From positions 226,083 to 290,082 of the forward strand of contig NZ_KB912879.1 of assembly GCF_000383875.1 (NCBI RefSeq): 64,000 nucleotides of DNA. The letters are read 5' to 3'. Shown here piece after piece: positions 1-10,288 of the stretch. Source of the DNA: Caldibacillus debilis DSM 16016 (GTDB taxonomy: Bacteria; Bacillota; Bacilli; Bacillales; Caldibacillaceae). The position numbers were made by a program, and so were the translations under genes. The notes beneath the pieces are model-generated. The model was not told the DNA's origin. It saw nothing but the letters and a program-made list of their open reading frames with translations, and searched no databases. Position 1 is the stretch's first letter. Every line of letters begins with the position of its first letter.

Positions 1-118
1 AAAGGGCTTAAAGCGAATACGTTCAAAATGAACTTTCCCATGAATGGGGCTTGACCAAAATTTTGCAAAAACGATATCGATTTGAAATGTCCCCACTATG
101 ATTCCCCGTTATTCCGGG

Positions 119-820
119 TTACAGGCAGAAATCAGCCAAATCCAACAATTCTCTTGGGCTATATACGATTTTATCAGGAAAGACACGGGAATCCGGCATA
201 TCCCTTTTTCGGTGGTTCATCCATATCGCCTTCCATCCCGCTTGTTTTGCCCCGATTACGTCATTTTCAAATGAATCTCCTATATATACGGCTTTTTCTT
301 TCTTCAATTGGAGCTTTTTTTCCACATAAAGAAAAGCAGCCGGATCAGGCTTGGCACATCCGATCGCACCGGAGATGAAGATATTTTCGGCCGGGATCCA
401 CTTCGTCAAACCCAACTGTCGGACCTTCATCAGCTGGTGCTGATGCGGTCCGTTCGACAGGATAGCCAGCTGTTTGTTTTTTTGACAAAGCCGTTCTAAT
501 AACGTAATTATTTCGGGAAAAGGCGCAATCTTTTTTTGCTCTTTTTCGTAAGTTTTTTGAAACTTGACCGCCTCTTCATATTTTATGTCAATGCCGAATT
601 CTTCGCAGGCGGCCATGATTCGGTAGGTGTGCAGCTCAAGCAAGGATACGGTTCCCGCTTCGCTCTTATGGAATAATCTGTCGCTGTGTTTTCGGCTGGA
701 AAGATAAAGTTTTTCTATCGGAACATCGGATAAATGTTTAAAATGAAATAAAAATGCCTTTTTAAAAGGCTGAAGCTGATCATATAAAGTATCATCCACA
801 TCGAAAATTACCGCGTCCAC
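119..820 (-). CDS. HAD family hydrolase (HAD-IA, YjjG-like)
   Basis: Cytosolic haloacid dehalogenase-superfamily phosphatase; the substrate cannot be read from sequence. The nucleophile motif FDVDDTLYDQ lies at the N-terminus, motif II is LSNGPHQ, motif III is the Lys in CAKPDPAAF, and the acidic motif IV is YIGDSFENDVIGAKQAGW. All four catalytic motifs are intact. The reading frame is open to an ATG at 862, but a TATAAT box sits only four bases upstream of that ATG, so the message would begin at about that point. The GTG at 820, preceded by GGCGGTG, is the more likely start and gives 233 residues, normal for the family. It stands alone, with the DUF5946 gene upstream on the same strand. Confidence 0.85.
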   Translation of the reverse strand: MDAVIFDVDDTLYDQLQPFKKAFLFHFKHLSDVPIEKLYLSSRKHSDRLFHKSEAGTVSLLELHTYRIMAACEEFGIDIKYEEAVKFQKTYEKEQKKIAPFPEIITLLERLCQKNKQLAILSNGPHQHQLMKVRQLGLTKWIPAENIFISGAIGCAKPDPAAFLYVEKKLQLKKEKAVYIGDSFENDVIGAKQAGWKAIWMNHRKRDMPDSRVFPDKIVYSPRELLDLADFCL

Positions 821-866
821 GAACCGTTCACCGCCGTCACATAAGATGCTCTTTCCGTTCATCAGT

Positions 867-895
867 ATTATAGCATTTCAACATTCGGACGATAA
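867..895 (-). promoter_or_regulatory. Candidate sigma-A promoter of the HAD gene
   Basis: Reading the minus strand there is a perfect TATAAT (867-872) and, 17 bases upstream, a poor -35 hexamer TTATCG (890-895). The -10 box is the main reason to move the HAD start inward to the GTG at 820. Confidence 0.4.
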
Positions 896-1003
896 TGCCG
901 AAAGTTGCAACAATGATGTTGCAACCGGCTGTTATTTAATTCTCTCCATAAAAGCGTTTAGAATAAAAATGCGGGAGGAAGAAAGCGCTGACAAACGACG
1001 TTT

Positions 1004-1171
1004 ATGATTTCCATGTTGAAGAGGATTGTAAACACGTTAAAAGGGGGGAGGGGGAGATGGTCCAAATATCGGACGGCGGATCCAACCATCAAGAAATTGA
1101 AAACGATCGCAATGTCCGAATCGCTGGAGAAGACCGACAACAAAAACTCATCAAAAACCGACTCCTTTTAA
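1004..1171 (+). CDS. Possible small basic ORF, unsupported
   Basis: This is the only candidate in the 863-1225 spacer. It is a 55-codon frame starting ATGATTTCC, with an internal ATG at 1013, encoding a Lys/Arg-rich peptide (MLKRIVNTLKGGRGRWSKY...) with a hydrophilic tail. A GGAGGAA lies about 22 bases upstream, too far to act as a normal ribosome site. No family is recognised. It may be chance; the rest of the spacer shows nothing. Confidence 0.2.
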   Translation: MISMLKRIVNTLKGGRGRWSKYRTADPTIKKLKTIAMSESLEKTDNKNSSKTDSF

Positions 1172-1225
1172 ATTACCGATCATGGTTTTTCCACCCATAT
1201 GTTTTTTGCTTCATCAGAAGTCAAA

Positions 1226-1723
1226 CTATTTTAACAGGGATTGTGAAAGGTTCCTTATCCACTCATGCTGATGTTCCCAACACAGCCACACGTCACGCAT
1301 CCATTCCCGAAGCATGGCATCCCGATTTTTTCCCGGTTTCTCTTGCAGTACATCATTTACAGTCAAGGAATAGGGTTTGTCGGGAACCGGCAACGGCGGC
1401 CAGTCAAATTTCCGCCGGCTAAGCAGCATATGCACGCGCTGTACCTGTTTTCCCGTGTAACCACGCTCAACCGCATAATATAATCCGATTAATGAAAATG
1501 CGACGGTGATCGTTTTCATGCCGCACCCCGCATGCTGGGCGCTGTAAGCATCGACAGCGTGCTGGTGGATGAAATCGATGTCTTGTTTGTTCAGCGTGTA
1601 TACGCTCAGTTCGCTGTATTTTTGGTAGCATTCTCCCGTCGCATGGAAACCGCGAGGCCTTTCCATTTGTCGGTCGGGCAGCATCAGCCCGCAACCCGGG
1701 CATATGCTCATTCGGCTCCCCAT
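1226..1723 (-). CDS. DUF5946 family protein
   Basis: 165-residue protein of unknown function that I match to the DUF5946 family. The N-terminus MGSRMSICPGCGLMLPD carries a CxxC pair, followed by GFHATGECYQKYSEL and a conserved stretch around DIDFIHQHAVDAYSAQHAG; the C-terminal half is rich in Trp and His. The Cys pair suggests a metal site. The frame stays open upstream to 1864, but GGGAGGAAGAAA directly before the ATG at 1723 fixes this start. It sits alone between the HAD gene and groEL, on the same strand. The spacer from 1724 to 1985 shows nothing else. Confidence 0.7.
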   Translation of the reverse strand: MGSRMSICPGCGLMLPDRQMERPRGFHATGECYQKYSELSVYTLNKQDIDFIHQHAVDAYSAQHAGCGMKTITVAFSLIGLYYAVERGYTGKQVQRVHMLLSRRKFDWPPLPVPDKPYSLTVNDVLQEKPGKNRDAMLREWMRDVWLCWEHQHEWIRNLSQSLLK

Positions 1724-1989
1724 TTTCTTCCTCCCTTTCCGTTGCTTTCGCCGTAACCGCCATGGGTTCCTCCAAAGGGTTGCATCTCCTTCTTTCCCCC
1801 GTCCGCATCGCCAGCCTCTTCCCGTATTTTCCGGCGCGGCTCGTATCCGGCAACCGATCGCCATCAGATCTCCGGCACGAGCGCCCGCTTACCTGGAAAC
1901 AAACGCCGGCATCCAAGGGTGGCGCAGTTTGCCCATACGAACTATGAGCTAGACGTCCGACGGCCCCATTGCCGGATTCATAAAAATTT

Positions 1990-2022
1990 AAAAAAAGGAA
2001 CACCGGGCAAACCCCGGTGTCC
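1990..2022 (-). terminator. Rho-independent terminator of groES-groEL
   Basis: On the minus strand GGACACCGGG pairs with CCCGGTGTTCC around a short loop (arms 2013-2022 and 1997-2007), followed by a run of T. It begins some 20 bases past the groEL stop. Confidence 0.85.
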
Positions 2023-2040
2023 CTGGGTCTCAGGCGGAGA

Positions 2041-3687
<1,647 letters not shown>

Positions 3688-3735
3688 TTAAGTATGCGAT
3701 GGAAAATTATGTTATGATTATGTTATGGTTAAGGC

Positions 3736-4020
3736 TTATTCGACAACCGCCAAAATATCACTTTCACGCAAAATTAAATATTCCTTGCCGTTGTATTTTA
3801 CTTCGGTTCCGGCATATTTGGAGAAAATGATGCGATCGCCGACGTTCACTTCCACTTTCACCCGTTCACCGTTGTCAAGAACGCGTCCGGAACCAACGGC
3901 AACCACTTTTCCTTCTTGGGGTTTTTCTTTTGCCGTATCAGGCAGAACAATGCCGCTGGCAGTTTTTTCTTCCGTTTCAACCGTTTCAATAACGACGCGA
4001 TCTCCTAGTGGTTTTAACAC
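3736..4020 (-). CDS. groES: Co-chaperonin GroES (Hsp10)
   Basis: 94-residue lid protein of the GroEL chamber. The start [34 protein letters not shown] contains the mobile loop, and [34 protein letters not shown] is the standard C-terminus. The start codon is GTG at 4020, nine bases after AAGGAGG. It is the first gene of the groES-groEL operon; the CIRCE operator lies in its leader. Confidence 0.98.
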   Translation of the reverse strand: MLKPLGDRVVIETVETEEKTASGIVLPDTAKEKPQEGKVVAVGSGRVLDNGERVKVEVNVGDRIIFSKYAGTEVKYNGKEYLILRESDILAVVE

Positions 4021-4047
4021 AATGAACGACCTCCTTAATGTTTTGAT

Positions 4048-4074
4048 TTAGCACTCTCGGGCTAAGAGTGCTAA
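4048..4074. promoter_or_regulatory. CIRCE operator (HrcA binding site)
   Basis: Perfect inverted repeat TTAGCACTC-N9-GAGTGCTAA, the classical HrcA repressor site, between the promoter and groES. It implies heat-shock derepression of groES-groEL by HrcA; hrcA itself is not in the window. Confidence 0.97.
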
Positions 4075-4082
4075 CACCACTT

Positions 4083-4114
4083 ATTATATTAATGAATCAC
4101 CTGTCATTTTGCAA
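4083..4114 (-). promoter_or_regulatory. Sigma-A promoter of groES-groEL
   Basis: On the minus strand TTGCAA (4109-4114), 17 bases, then TAATAT (4086-4091, overlapping TATAAT at 4083-4088). It lies immediately upstream of CIRCE, so the operator falls at the transcription start. Confidence 0.7.
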
Positions 4115-4778
4115 GTCTCAAGGAAAAAAATTTTGTGATTTTCGCCCGGTCCGGCCGCGCCTCGCCTCCCGGCCGTTTCACGGCCTCCCCGAGCAGGGGA
4201 TCTTGGCACGAAAGGATGTTTCCGTTAAAATCAAGGGAAAATGCGATGGCGGCCTCCACCCGGGCAGGCGGCGTTTTCCGGATATGGGAAAACAGGACGG
4301 GAATCGCCTTGAAAACAGCGGAAAACCCGGGAACGCTCAACATGCAAAAGGATACGCAAAACAGGAAACTCCGGAAAAACCGCCGGCGAACGGTCCGAAA
4401 AGCACCGGAAAGCGTCTTGCACGCGATAAGCCAAGAACCTTTCCTACGGCTGAAATTTGGGAGCAGGGCTAAATCACCCGGAAACGGCATGAGCCGCCGG
4501 CCCCGGAAGGCAGCCGGAGGAGCCGAAAGAACCGCTCGCCGGCCAAGGCGCAGCGTAAGCAGCCGGGAAAGCTGGCCGCCAAGGCGGCTCGATCAGGCCT
4601 GAAGAACCTGTGCAGGCGCCAGGTCCGAACCGCCGACAAGGCCGGAGAGAACCGCCGGCAGGCACGCAGCCAAAACCGCCGGGATTGACTTGAAAACCGC
4701 TTGCCGGCGCGACGGAAGACCGCCATCGCCTCGCCAAACAACGGGGGCAAAAATTTCAGAAAGCAGAGGGAATCACTT
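4115..4778. other. GC-rich spacer between divergent groES and ydiL
   Basis: About 660 bases with no supportable gene. The part from 4480 to 4720 is strongly G+C-rich with many scattered GCCGG/CCGGC words. Open frames here occur on both strands at once, as expected from G+C-rich DNA, and have no ribosome sites or recognisable domains. Confidence 0.5.
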
Positions 4779-5459
4779 GTGAAACGGGAATACAAAATCG
4801 TGCTTCTCACCTATCTCATCATGCAGCTGTCATCGCCCGTCGGGGTGCCCTTCACCTATTATTTGTTAAACGGGCTTGGTTTTTCCGGGAAGGATTTGGA
4901 AAGCCGGAGCCTTTCCCTTTGGCTCCTGTTCAGTTTCTCGGCGGCTTTCATCGTCACGCTCTATTGCCTGAGAAGGGAAATGCGCTTCCGAAGCCAAAAA
5001 GCCGCTTCATTTCCCGTCTCCGCCTTTTGGGCGTCCGCCGGGGTCTTTTTGGCCCTCTTCGGGCAATTGGCCGCCGCAAGGATCGAAATGCTTTTCGGCG
5101 TGGAACCGGGATCGGAAAATACGAGGGAAATCATCGGGATGATCGAAAAAGCCCCCGCCATTTTCCTCGTCGCCGCCGTTTTCGGGCCGATTTTGGAAGA
5201 AGTGGTTTTCCGGAAAATCATCTTTGGGACGTGCATGCAAAGGCTCGGTTTTTTTCCGTCGGCGCTGATCAGCTCCCTGTTTTTTTCCGCGGCCCACATG
5301 GAATTCGAACATCTGCTTTTGTATACGGCCATCGGGTTCGCATTTTGCTATGTTTACCGGAAAACGAACCGCATCCTCGTCCCGATTTTTTCCCATGTGT
5401 CCATGAATGTGATCGCCATTCTTTCCCAGTTGGATCCGAAGATCTTTTCGATGTTTTGA
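4779..5459 (+). CDS. ydiL: CPBP family intramembrane metalloprotease (YdiL-type)
   Basis: Membrane protein of the CPBP/Abi (CAAX-protease-like) family, 226 residues with several hydrophobic segments. The three family motifs are present: EEVVFRKIIFG (EExxxR), FFSAAHMEF (FxxxH) and HVSMNV (HxxxN), which form the metal site in the membrane. B. subtilis carries the homologue YdiL between tatCY and groES, the same position as here. The GTG at 4779, eight bases after AGAGGG, is the start; the frame continues upstream but without a ribosome site. The client is unknown. Confidence 0.88.
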   Translation: MKREYKIVLLTYLIMQLSSPVGVPFTYYLLNGLGFSGKDLESRSLSLWLLFSFSAAFIVTLYCLRREMRFRSQKAASFPVSAFWASAGVFLALFGQLAAARIEMLFGVEPGSENTREIIGMIEKAPAIFLVAAVFGPILEEVVFRKIIFGTCMQRLGFFPSALISSLFFSAAHMEFEHLLLYTAIGFAFCYVYRKTNRILVPIFSHVSMNVIAILSQLDPKIFSMF

Positions 5460-5562
5460 ATCTTGTGCGGTCCGGTTCTTTCAGGAAGCCAACAGGCGAA
5501 AGACAAGTCCCGGCTTGCCAAGGTTTCCCGGACCGTTTCCGCGAACAGCTTCCCTGCCTTTT

Positions 5563-5589
5563 CCAAAAAACGCCGCCGCTTCGGCGGCG
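5563..5589 (-). terminator. Terminator of the tat genes
   Basis: CGCCGCCG pairs with CGGCGGCG around a three-base loop; on the minus strand it is followed by a run of T (A run at 5565-5570). It lies just past the tatC stop, in the convergent gap with ydiL. Confidence 0.85.
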
Positions 5590-5598
5590 ATTTCGGTT

Positions 5599-6384
5599 TT
5601 ATCCTTCCGGACCGTCCGAAAGGGTCTCCGCCATTTTTTCCTCTTCCTTTTTCCTCGCTTCTTCCGCGGCCAGCATCTTCCGGTAGGCCAGCTTGGAAAT
5701 CCAGATGCTGAATTCATACAAAAGGCAGAGCGGCAAAGTCACCATCAACTGGGACAGGACATCCGGAGGGGTGATGACGGCGGCGATCACCAACAGGACG
5801 AAATAGGCGTACTTCCGGATCTTCCCCAAAAAAGCCGGCGTAATGATGGACAATCTGGTTAAAAACAGGATCACGACCGGAAGCTGGAACAAAATCCCGA
5901 ATGGCAGGGTGATTTGGAACAAAAAGGTAAAATATTCGTTGATCCCGATGACTTGATGGATCTCCAGCCGTTCCCCCAAATTGGTCATGAACCGGATGAA
6001 AAAGGGGAAGAGAACGAAATAGGAAAAGGCGATTCCCAATATGAACAAAAGTATGGAAACCGGTATGTAGCTCAAGGTGATTTTTCTTTCTTTTTCATAA
6101 AGCCCGGGGGCGACAAAAGCCCAAATGTGGTAAAGGATCACCGGGGAAGTGAGAACGCACGAAAGCACAAAGGAAATCTGAAAGTAGATTTTCAACGGGT
6201 CGGTAATGCGGAAGGCGTTTAGGGAAAAATTTCTGGCCTCCGCCGAATGCTGCAGAAAAACGATGACCGGTTCGGCAAGGAAAAAGGAGACGATGAAGGC
6301 GAGACAGAAAAAAACGGCGACAAAAATCAGCCGTCTTCTCAACTCTTCAATATGTTCAGAAACGGTCATATCTTTATTTTTCAT
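5599..6384 (-). CDS. tatC: Twin-arginine translocase subunit TatC
   Basis: Core receptor of the Tat system, which exports folded proteins with RR signal peptides. 261 residues with the TatC start MTVSEHIEELRRRLIFVAVFF and six hydrophobic segments. Typical conserved patches include FVAPGLYEKERK, FGILFQLPVVILFLTR and ADVITPPDVLSQ-like sequence (AAVITPPDVLSQLMV). The C-terminus is charged and cytosolic. AGGAT precedes the ATG. It follows tatA by 26 bases; together they make a minimal two-component TatA-TatC system of the Bacillus type. The order rex-tatA-tatC matches B. subtilis rex-tatAY-tatCY. Confidence 0.97.
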   Translation of the reverse strand: MKNKDMTVSEHIEELRRRLIFVAVFFCLAFIVSFFLAEPVIVFLQHSAEARNFSLNAFRITDPLKIYFQISFVLSCVLTSPVILYHIWAFVAPGLYEKERKITLSYIPVSILLFILGIAFSYFVLFPFFIRFMTNLGERLEIHQVIGINEYFTFLFQITLPFGILFQLPVVILFLTRLSIITPAFLGKIRKYAYFVLLVIAAVITPPDVLSQLMVTLPLCLLYEFSIWISKLAYRKMLAAEEARKKEEEKMAETLSDGPEG

Positions 6385-6410
6385 ATCGATCGCATCCTAA
6401 CGTCATGCCG

Positions 6411-6596
6411 TCAATTTTTCGGCTCGTCTTCTTCCTTTTTCGGCGGTTCTTCCTCTTCCGCCAGGCCTTTTGTGGCCTCTTTGAACTCCTTCAACGATTT
6501 CCCCGCCGCCCTTCCGATTTCCGGAAGCCGTTTCGGACCGAAAACCAGCAAAGCAACGATCAAAATGAGCAACAAACTGCCGGGTCCGATTGGCAC
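6411..6596 (-). CDS. tatA: Sec-independent protein translocase TatA
   Basis: 61-residue pore-forming Tat subunit. One N-terminal transmembrane helix ([17 protein letters not shown]), the hinge motif [21 protein letters not shown], then an amphipathic helix and an acidic/lysine tail. The start is GTG, preceded by GAGGAGGGAG. Only one TatA-like gene is seen and no separate TatB, as usual in Bacillaceae, where TatA does both jobs. Confidence 0.97.
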   Translation of the reverse strand: MPIGPGSLLLILIVALLVFGPKRLPEIGRAAGKSLKEFKEATKGLAEEEEPPKKEEDEPKN

Positions 6597-6650
6597 AATA
6601 TCTCCCTCCTCGACGTCCGAATGAAAAACGATGGCGCCCCGTATCCGGTC

Positions 6651-7334
6651 TTACCTATTATAATCTTTCTTTCCCTTCCCGTCCATTTTTTCCGAATGAT
6701 CGGAGTAATGCTTGATAAAATAAACGAATGACTGCAATTCCACCGCCAAATCGATATGATGGACGTTGATGTTGGGCGGGACCGTGAGCCTGGCGGGGGT
6801 GAAGTTCAAGATCCCTTTGATGTTGGTGCGGATCAAACGGTCCGTCACCCCTTGTGCCGCCGATGCGGGAACGGTCAAGATGATGACCGGAATTTGTTCC
6901 TTCTCCAAGACCTCCTCCAGTTGATCCAGACTGTAAATCGGGACCTCTCCGATCTTCTTCCCGATTTTTTCCGGAGATATATCAAAGGCGGCGACGATCT
7001 TCGTATTGTTGTTCTTCGTGAAATTATATTGCAATAATGCCGTTCCCAAATTTCCGACACCGATCAGCCCGACTTTCGTCAATTCATCCTGATCGAGGGT
7101 TTTCCGGAAAAAGGAAAGCAAATACTGGACGTTATAACCGTACCCTTTTTTCCCCAGCGCGCCAAAATAGGAAAAATCCCTCCGGATGGTTGCGGAGTCG
7201 ACTTTTACCGCCTGGCTCAACTCCGCCGACGATACCTTCTGTTTTCCCGAATTGTACAAGTATTGCAAAAAACGATAATACAACGGCAGCCTTTTCGCTG
7301 TCGCTTTCGGTATTTTCAATTGATCCGATGTCAT
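6651..7334 (-). CDS. rex: Redox-sensing transcriptional repressor Rex
   Basis: 227-residue DNA-binding repressor that senses the NADH/NAD+ ratio and controls fermentation and respiration genes. The N-terminal winged helix ([19 protein letters not shown] ... [12 protein letters not shown]) is followed by the linker GKKGYGYNV and a Rossmann domain with [13 protein letters not shown] and [17 protein letters not shown] site precedes the ATG. It lies upstream of tatA on the same strand, as in B. subtilis. The C-terminal tail is slightly longer and lysine-rich. No clear Rex operator (TTGTGAA-type palindrome) was found in its own leader by eye. Confidence 0.97.
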   Translation of the reverse strand: MTSDQLKIPKATAKRLPLYYRFLQYLYNSGKQKVSSAELSQAVKVDSATIRRDFSYFGALGKKGYGYNVQYLLSFFRKTLDQDELTKVGLIGVGNLGTALLQYNFTKNNNTKIVAAFDISPEKIGKKIGEVPIYSLDQLEEVLEKEQIPVIILTVPASAAQGVTDRLIRTNIKGILNFTPARLTVPPNINVHHIDLAVELQSFVYFIKHYSDHSEKMDGKGKKDYNR

Positions 7335-7675
7335 CTTTCTGCCTCCAAAGCGATTTGGTTCTCCTGTTCGCGGTCATGGAAAGAAGCCCCGTTTCGGAAT
7401 GGATCGGGAGCACGGGGTGGGAACGCTTCCAATCCCTTCCCATATTCCTTTTTCTACTATAATACACGATTTTTGCCCGTCTGTCTTGTCCCATTCTAAA
7501 ATTAAGATCCTTTGGCCTTTCACCCGCCGTTATTGTACTATTAAAATTGGTACAGATGGGCGCGCAAACGGATTTTCTGCCCATGGAACAGCGAGGAACG
7601 GGCAATGGCCCCGCGGACGGGACGAGAAAGGCCCGCCGGAAGGGAAATCGCATCGAACGCTTAGGAGTGAACGGA
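7335..7675. other. Divergent rex/ydiF spacer
   Basis: 341 bases between divergent rex and ydiF. The ydiF frame is open back to 7547, but no ribosome site supports a longer protein. It must hold both promoters, but no pair of good hexamers stands out. In B. subtilis moaC lies between rex and ydiF; it is missing here. Confidence 0.5.
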
Positions 7676-9616
7676 ATGATTTTGCTGCAGGCCAACCATA
7701 TCGCAAAATACTTCGGAGCGGAACAAATTTTGACGGACGTCAAGCTGGAGATCCAAACCGGCGACCGAATCGCCCTCGTCGGCCGGAACGGCGCCGGAAA
7801 ATCCACCTTATTAAAGATCCTCGCCGGACAATTGTCCGGTGACGGCGGGGAAATCATCAAACCGAAGGAGACGGCGGTCGGCTATCTGGATCAGCATGCG
7901 GGTTTGAACCCTGACGCCACCCTTTGGGAAGAAATGCTTTCCGTTTTTAAGCATTTGCAGATCATGGAAAAAAAATTAAGGGAACTGGAGCGGCAGATGG
8001 CCGACGAAAAGGTTCTCGCCGACGGCAAGTCCTATGAAAAGGTCATGGCGGAGTATGACCGGCTCCATCACGCCTTTCAAGAGGCGGGCGGATACCAATA
8101 CGAAGCGGAGATCCGCTCCATCCTCCACGGGCTGAAGTTTCGCGATGACCCGAAAAGGGTCAAAGTCGCCACGTTGAGCGGCGGGCAAAAAACCCGCCTG
8201 GCGATGGGGAAGCTGTTGCTGGCCAAACCGGACGTCCTCATCCTGGACGAACCGACGAACCACCTGGACATGGAGACATTGACCTGGCTGGAACAATATT
8301 TGCAGACGTATCCGGGGGCCATCCTCGTCGTCTCCCACGACCGGTATTTTCTCGATAAAATCGTCAATCAAGTGCTGGAATTGGCGGACGGACGGCTGAC
8401 CAAATATATCGGAAACTACAGCCAGTATGTAATCCAGCGGCAGGAAAACTATGAACGGGCCTTGAAACGGTACGAACAGCAGCAGGAACAAATCGAACGG
8501 ATGAAAGACTTTATTCAGAGGAACATCGCCCGATCCTCGACGACGAGACGGGCCCAAAGCCGGAAAAAAGCGCTGGAAAAAATGCCGCGGATGGAAAAGC
8601 CGAAGGACGCCGGCAAAACCGCCCGTTTTTCCTTTGACATCAACAGGCAAAGCGGCAATGAAGTGCTCACTGTGAAAAATTTGCAAATTGGCTATGGGGA
8701 ACGGACGGTGGCCGAAGGCATCCGCTTCCGGCTGACGAGGGGGGAAAGCGCCGCGATCATCGGGCCCAACGGGATCGGCAAATCCACCCTGCTGAAGACC
8801 ATCGCCGGAAAACTCGCTCCCCTCAAAGGGGAAATCCTCCTCGGCACCAATGTGGAAATCGGCTACTATGACCAGGAGCAGACGGAACTGCATTCGAACA
8901 AAGACGTCCTGCACGAATTGTGGGATGAAAACCCGTTCATGAAGGAAAAGGAGATCCGGACGGTTTTGGGCAATTTCCTCTTTTCCGGGGACGATGTCTT
9001 CAAGCCCGTCGCCGCTTTGAGCGGCGGAGAAAAGGCCCGCTTGGCCCTGGCGAAGCTGATGCTGAAAAAGGCTAATTTCCTCGTCCTCGACGAGCCGACG
9101 AACCACCTGGACCTGGAAAGCAAGGAAGTGCTGGAAAATGCGCTGATGGACTTTCCCGGGACGATCCTTTTCGTTTCCCACGACCGGTATTTTATCAACC
9201 GGATGGCGACAAAAATCTTCGAGCTGTCGGAAACGGGATTCCGCGAATATTTGGGGGATTATGACTACTATTTGATGAAAAAGGAAGAAGAAGCCCGCTC
9301 CGGCCAGCCGGAAGCGCCCGATAAAGGGAAAGGGGCGCCATCGCGGGGCGAAGGGAGGATCCCCGAGAAGGATTATTTCATGGAAAAGGAAGCAAAAAAG
9401 CTGGAACGAAAACGGATCCGCAGAATCGAAGAAATACAAAAACGGATTGAGGAGCTGGAAAGGGAGATTGCGGAAAAGGAAAGGCAGCTGCTCGATCCGG
9501 AAATCTACAACGACCCCAAAAAATCCGCGGAGATTTTAAATGGGATCGATTCTGCGAAGAAGCAGGTGGACCGGTACCTCGACGAATGGGAAAAGCTGGA
9601 GGACCCTGCCGATTAA
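7676..9616 (+). CDS. ydiF: ABC-F family ATP-binding protein YdiF
   Basis: Soluble ABC-F protein with twin ATPase cassettes and no membrane domain; the family acts on the ribosome. 646 residues. Cassette 1: GRNGAGKST, LSGGQKTRLAMGKLLL, VLILDEPTNHLD. Cassette 2: GPNGIGKST, LSGGEKARLALAKLML, FLVLDEPTNHLD. Between them is the charged interdomain linker (EQIERMKDFIQRNIARS...). The C-terminal ~90 residues form a charged coiled coil. The ATG at 7676 follows TTAGGAGTG. The stop codon lies in the loop of the terminator hairpin. Length and position match B. subtilis YdiF. A minus-strand frame (7976-9439) is a shadow. Confidence 0.95.
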   Translation: MILLQANHIAKYFGAEQILTDVKLEIQTGDRIALVGRNGAGKSTLLKILAGQLSGDGGEIIKPKETAVGYLDQHAGLNPDATLWEEMLSVFKHLQIMEKKLRELERQMADEKVLADGKSYEKVMAEYDRLHHAFQEAGGYQYEAEIRSILHGLKFRDDPKRVKVATLSGGQKTRLAMGKLLLAKPDVLILDEPTNHLDMETLTWLEQYLQTYPGAILVVSHDRYFLDKIVNQVLELADGRLTKYIGNYSQYVIQRQENYERALKRYEQQQEQIERMKDFIQRNIARSSTTRRAQSRKKALEKMPRMEKPKDAGKTARFSFDINRQSGNEVLTVKNLQIGYGERTVAEGIRFRLTRGESAAIIGPNGIGKSTLLKTIAGKLAPLKGEILLGTNVEIGYYDQEQTELHSNKDVLHELWDENPFMKEKEIRTVLGNFLFSGDDVFKPVAALSGGEKARLALAKLMLKKANFLVLDEPTNHLDLESKEVLENALMDFPGTILFVSHDRYFINRMATKIFELSETGFREYLGDYDYYLMKKEEEARSGQPEAPDKGKGAPSRGEGRIPEKDYFMEKEAKKLERKRIRRIEEIQKRIEELEREIAEKERQLLDPEIYNDPKKSAEILNGIDSAKKQVDRYLDEWEKLEDPAD

Positions 9617-9634
9617 ATCGGCAGGTCTTTTTTT
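9605..9634 (+). terminator. Terminator of ydiF, overlapping its stop codon
   Basis: CCTGCCGAT (9605-9613) pairs with ATCGGCAGG (9617-9625); the three-base loop TAA is the ydiF stop codon. A T run follows at 9628-9634. Confidence 0.92.
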
Positions 9635-9656
9635 GTTTTTTCCTGCGGGATGGGAG

Positions 9657-9862
9657 TTATTCACTTTTCCACAGGGTTATTCACAATTTCATGGTTGATT
9701 TGTCCATTTTCCCGGCCATTTTCCACATTATCCACAAAAAACGGAACGGTTATCCACAGAGTTGGGGATAACTGTTCCTGATACAGCCTTTCCTTTGCAT
9801 ATTCTGGCTTTTCGGCCTGTTCTCCCGCAAGCCGTTCCGATTCATCCACAGGAATATCCACA
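9657..9862. promoter_or_regulatory. Cluster of nine DnaA-box-like sites
   Basis: Against TTATNCACA there are three perfect boxes (9677-9685, 9728-9736, 9750-9758) and six with one mismatch: 9657-9665, 9665-9673, 9719-9727, 9842-9850, 9854-9862 on the plus strand and TTATCCCCA reversed at 9763-9771. Eight of nine share one orientation. No dnaA or dnaN is nearby, so this is not oriC. B. subtilis has several DnaA-box clusters outside oriC that restrain initiation, and as I recall one lies beside gcp (tsaD), the same neighbourhood as here. This could titrate DnaA or control the flanking genes. Confidence 0.85.
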
Positions 9863-10288
9863 GGCAATAATTTGTCCGACCGTTGGGGCAAAAAAAATGC
9901 CCGCCCATGCAGGCGGAACGTCCTTCCTTTTCCGCCGGAAATCCTCCGTGATTGACGGTATTTTGCCGTCCGATATTGAAGTTAAACGGAAAAGGACTTC
10001 ACCCTTACGGGAACTGTAATTTTCGGCTGAACCGGCTGTCGAGCGGCTGTCGAGCGCCGGTTGCGAGACAAACCGCAAACGGGCGGAATCCCCCTTCATC
10101 GTATGATGCTGCTTGCCGTTCCAGCCGATGCCGGGGGTTGCGGATAGATCGGCCGACAAGCCGTCCGGCCGCGATCTCCCCTTGATAGGAATACCGGCGG
10201 GCCCCGGCCGCAGGCCGGTCAGGCATCCTTCCATGAGCGAGGGAACCGGCAGCGCCGGCTAGGCGCCGGCTGGTGCCGCCGGCCGGAC
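9863..10288. other. G+C-rich spacer downstream of the sirtuin gene
   Basis: Holds no supportable gene. The word GGCTGTCGAGC occurs twice in tandem near 10036-10058 and again at the 3' end of the sirtuin gene (about 10303), suggesting a small local duplication. No clear terminator for the sirtuin message was found. Confidence 0.4.

Noticed and set aside
7976..9439. 487-codon open frame on the minus strand
   Set aside because: Antisense shadow of the ydiF ATPase gene; composition artefact.
9657..9862. Chromosomal origin oriC
   Set aside because: No dnaA, dnaN, rpmH or other origin genes and no obvious A+T-rich unwinding element; better read as an accessory DnaA-box cluster.
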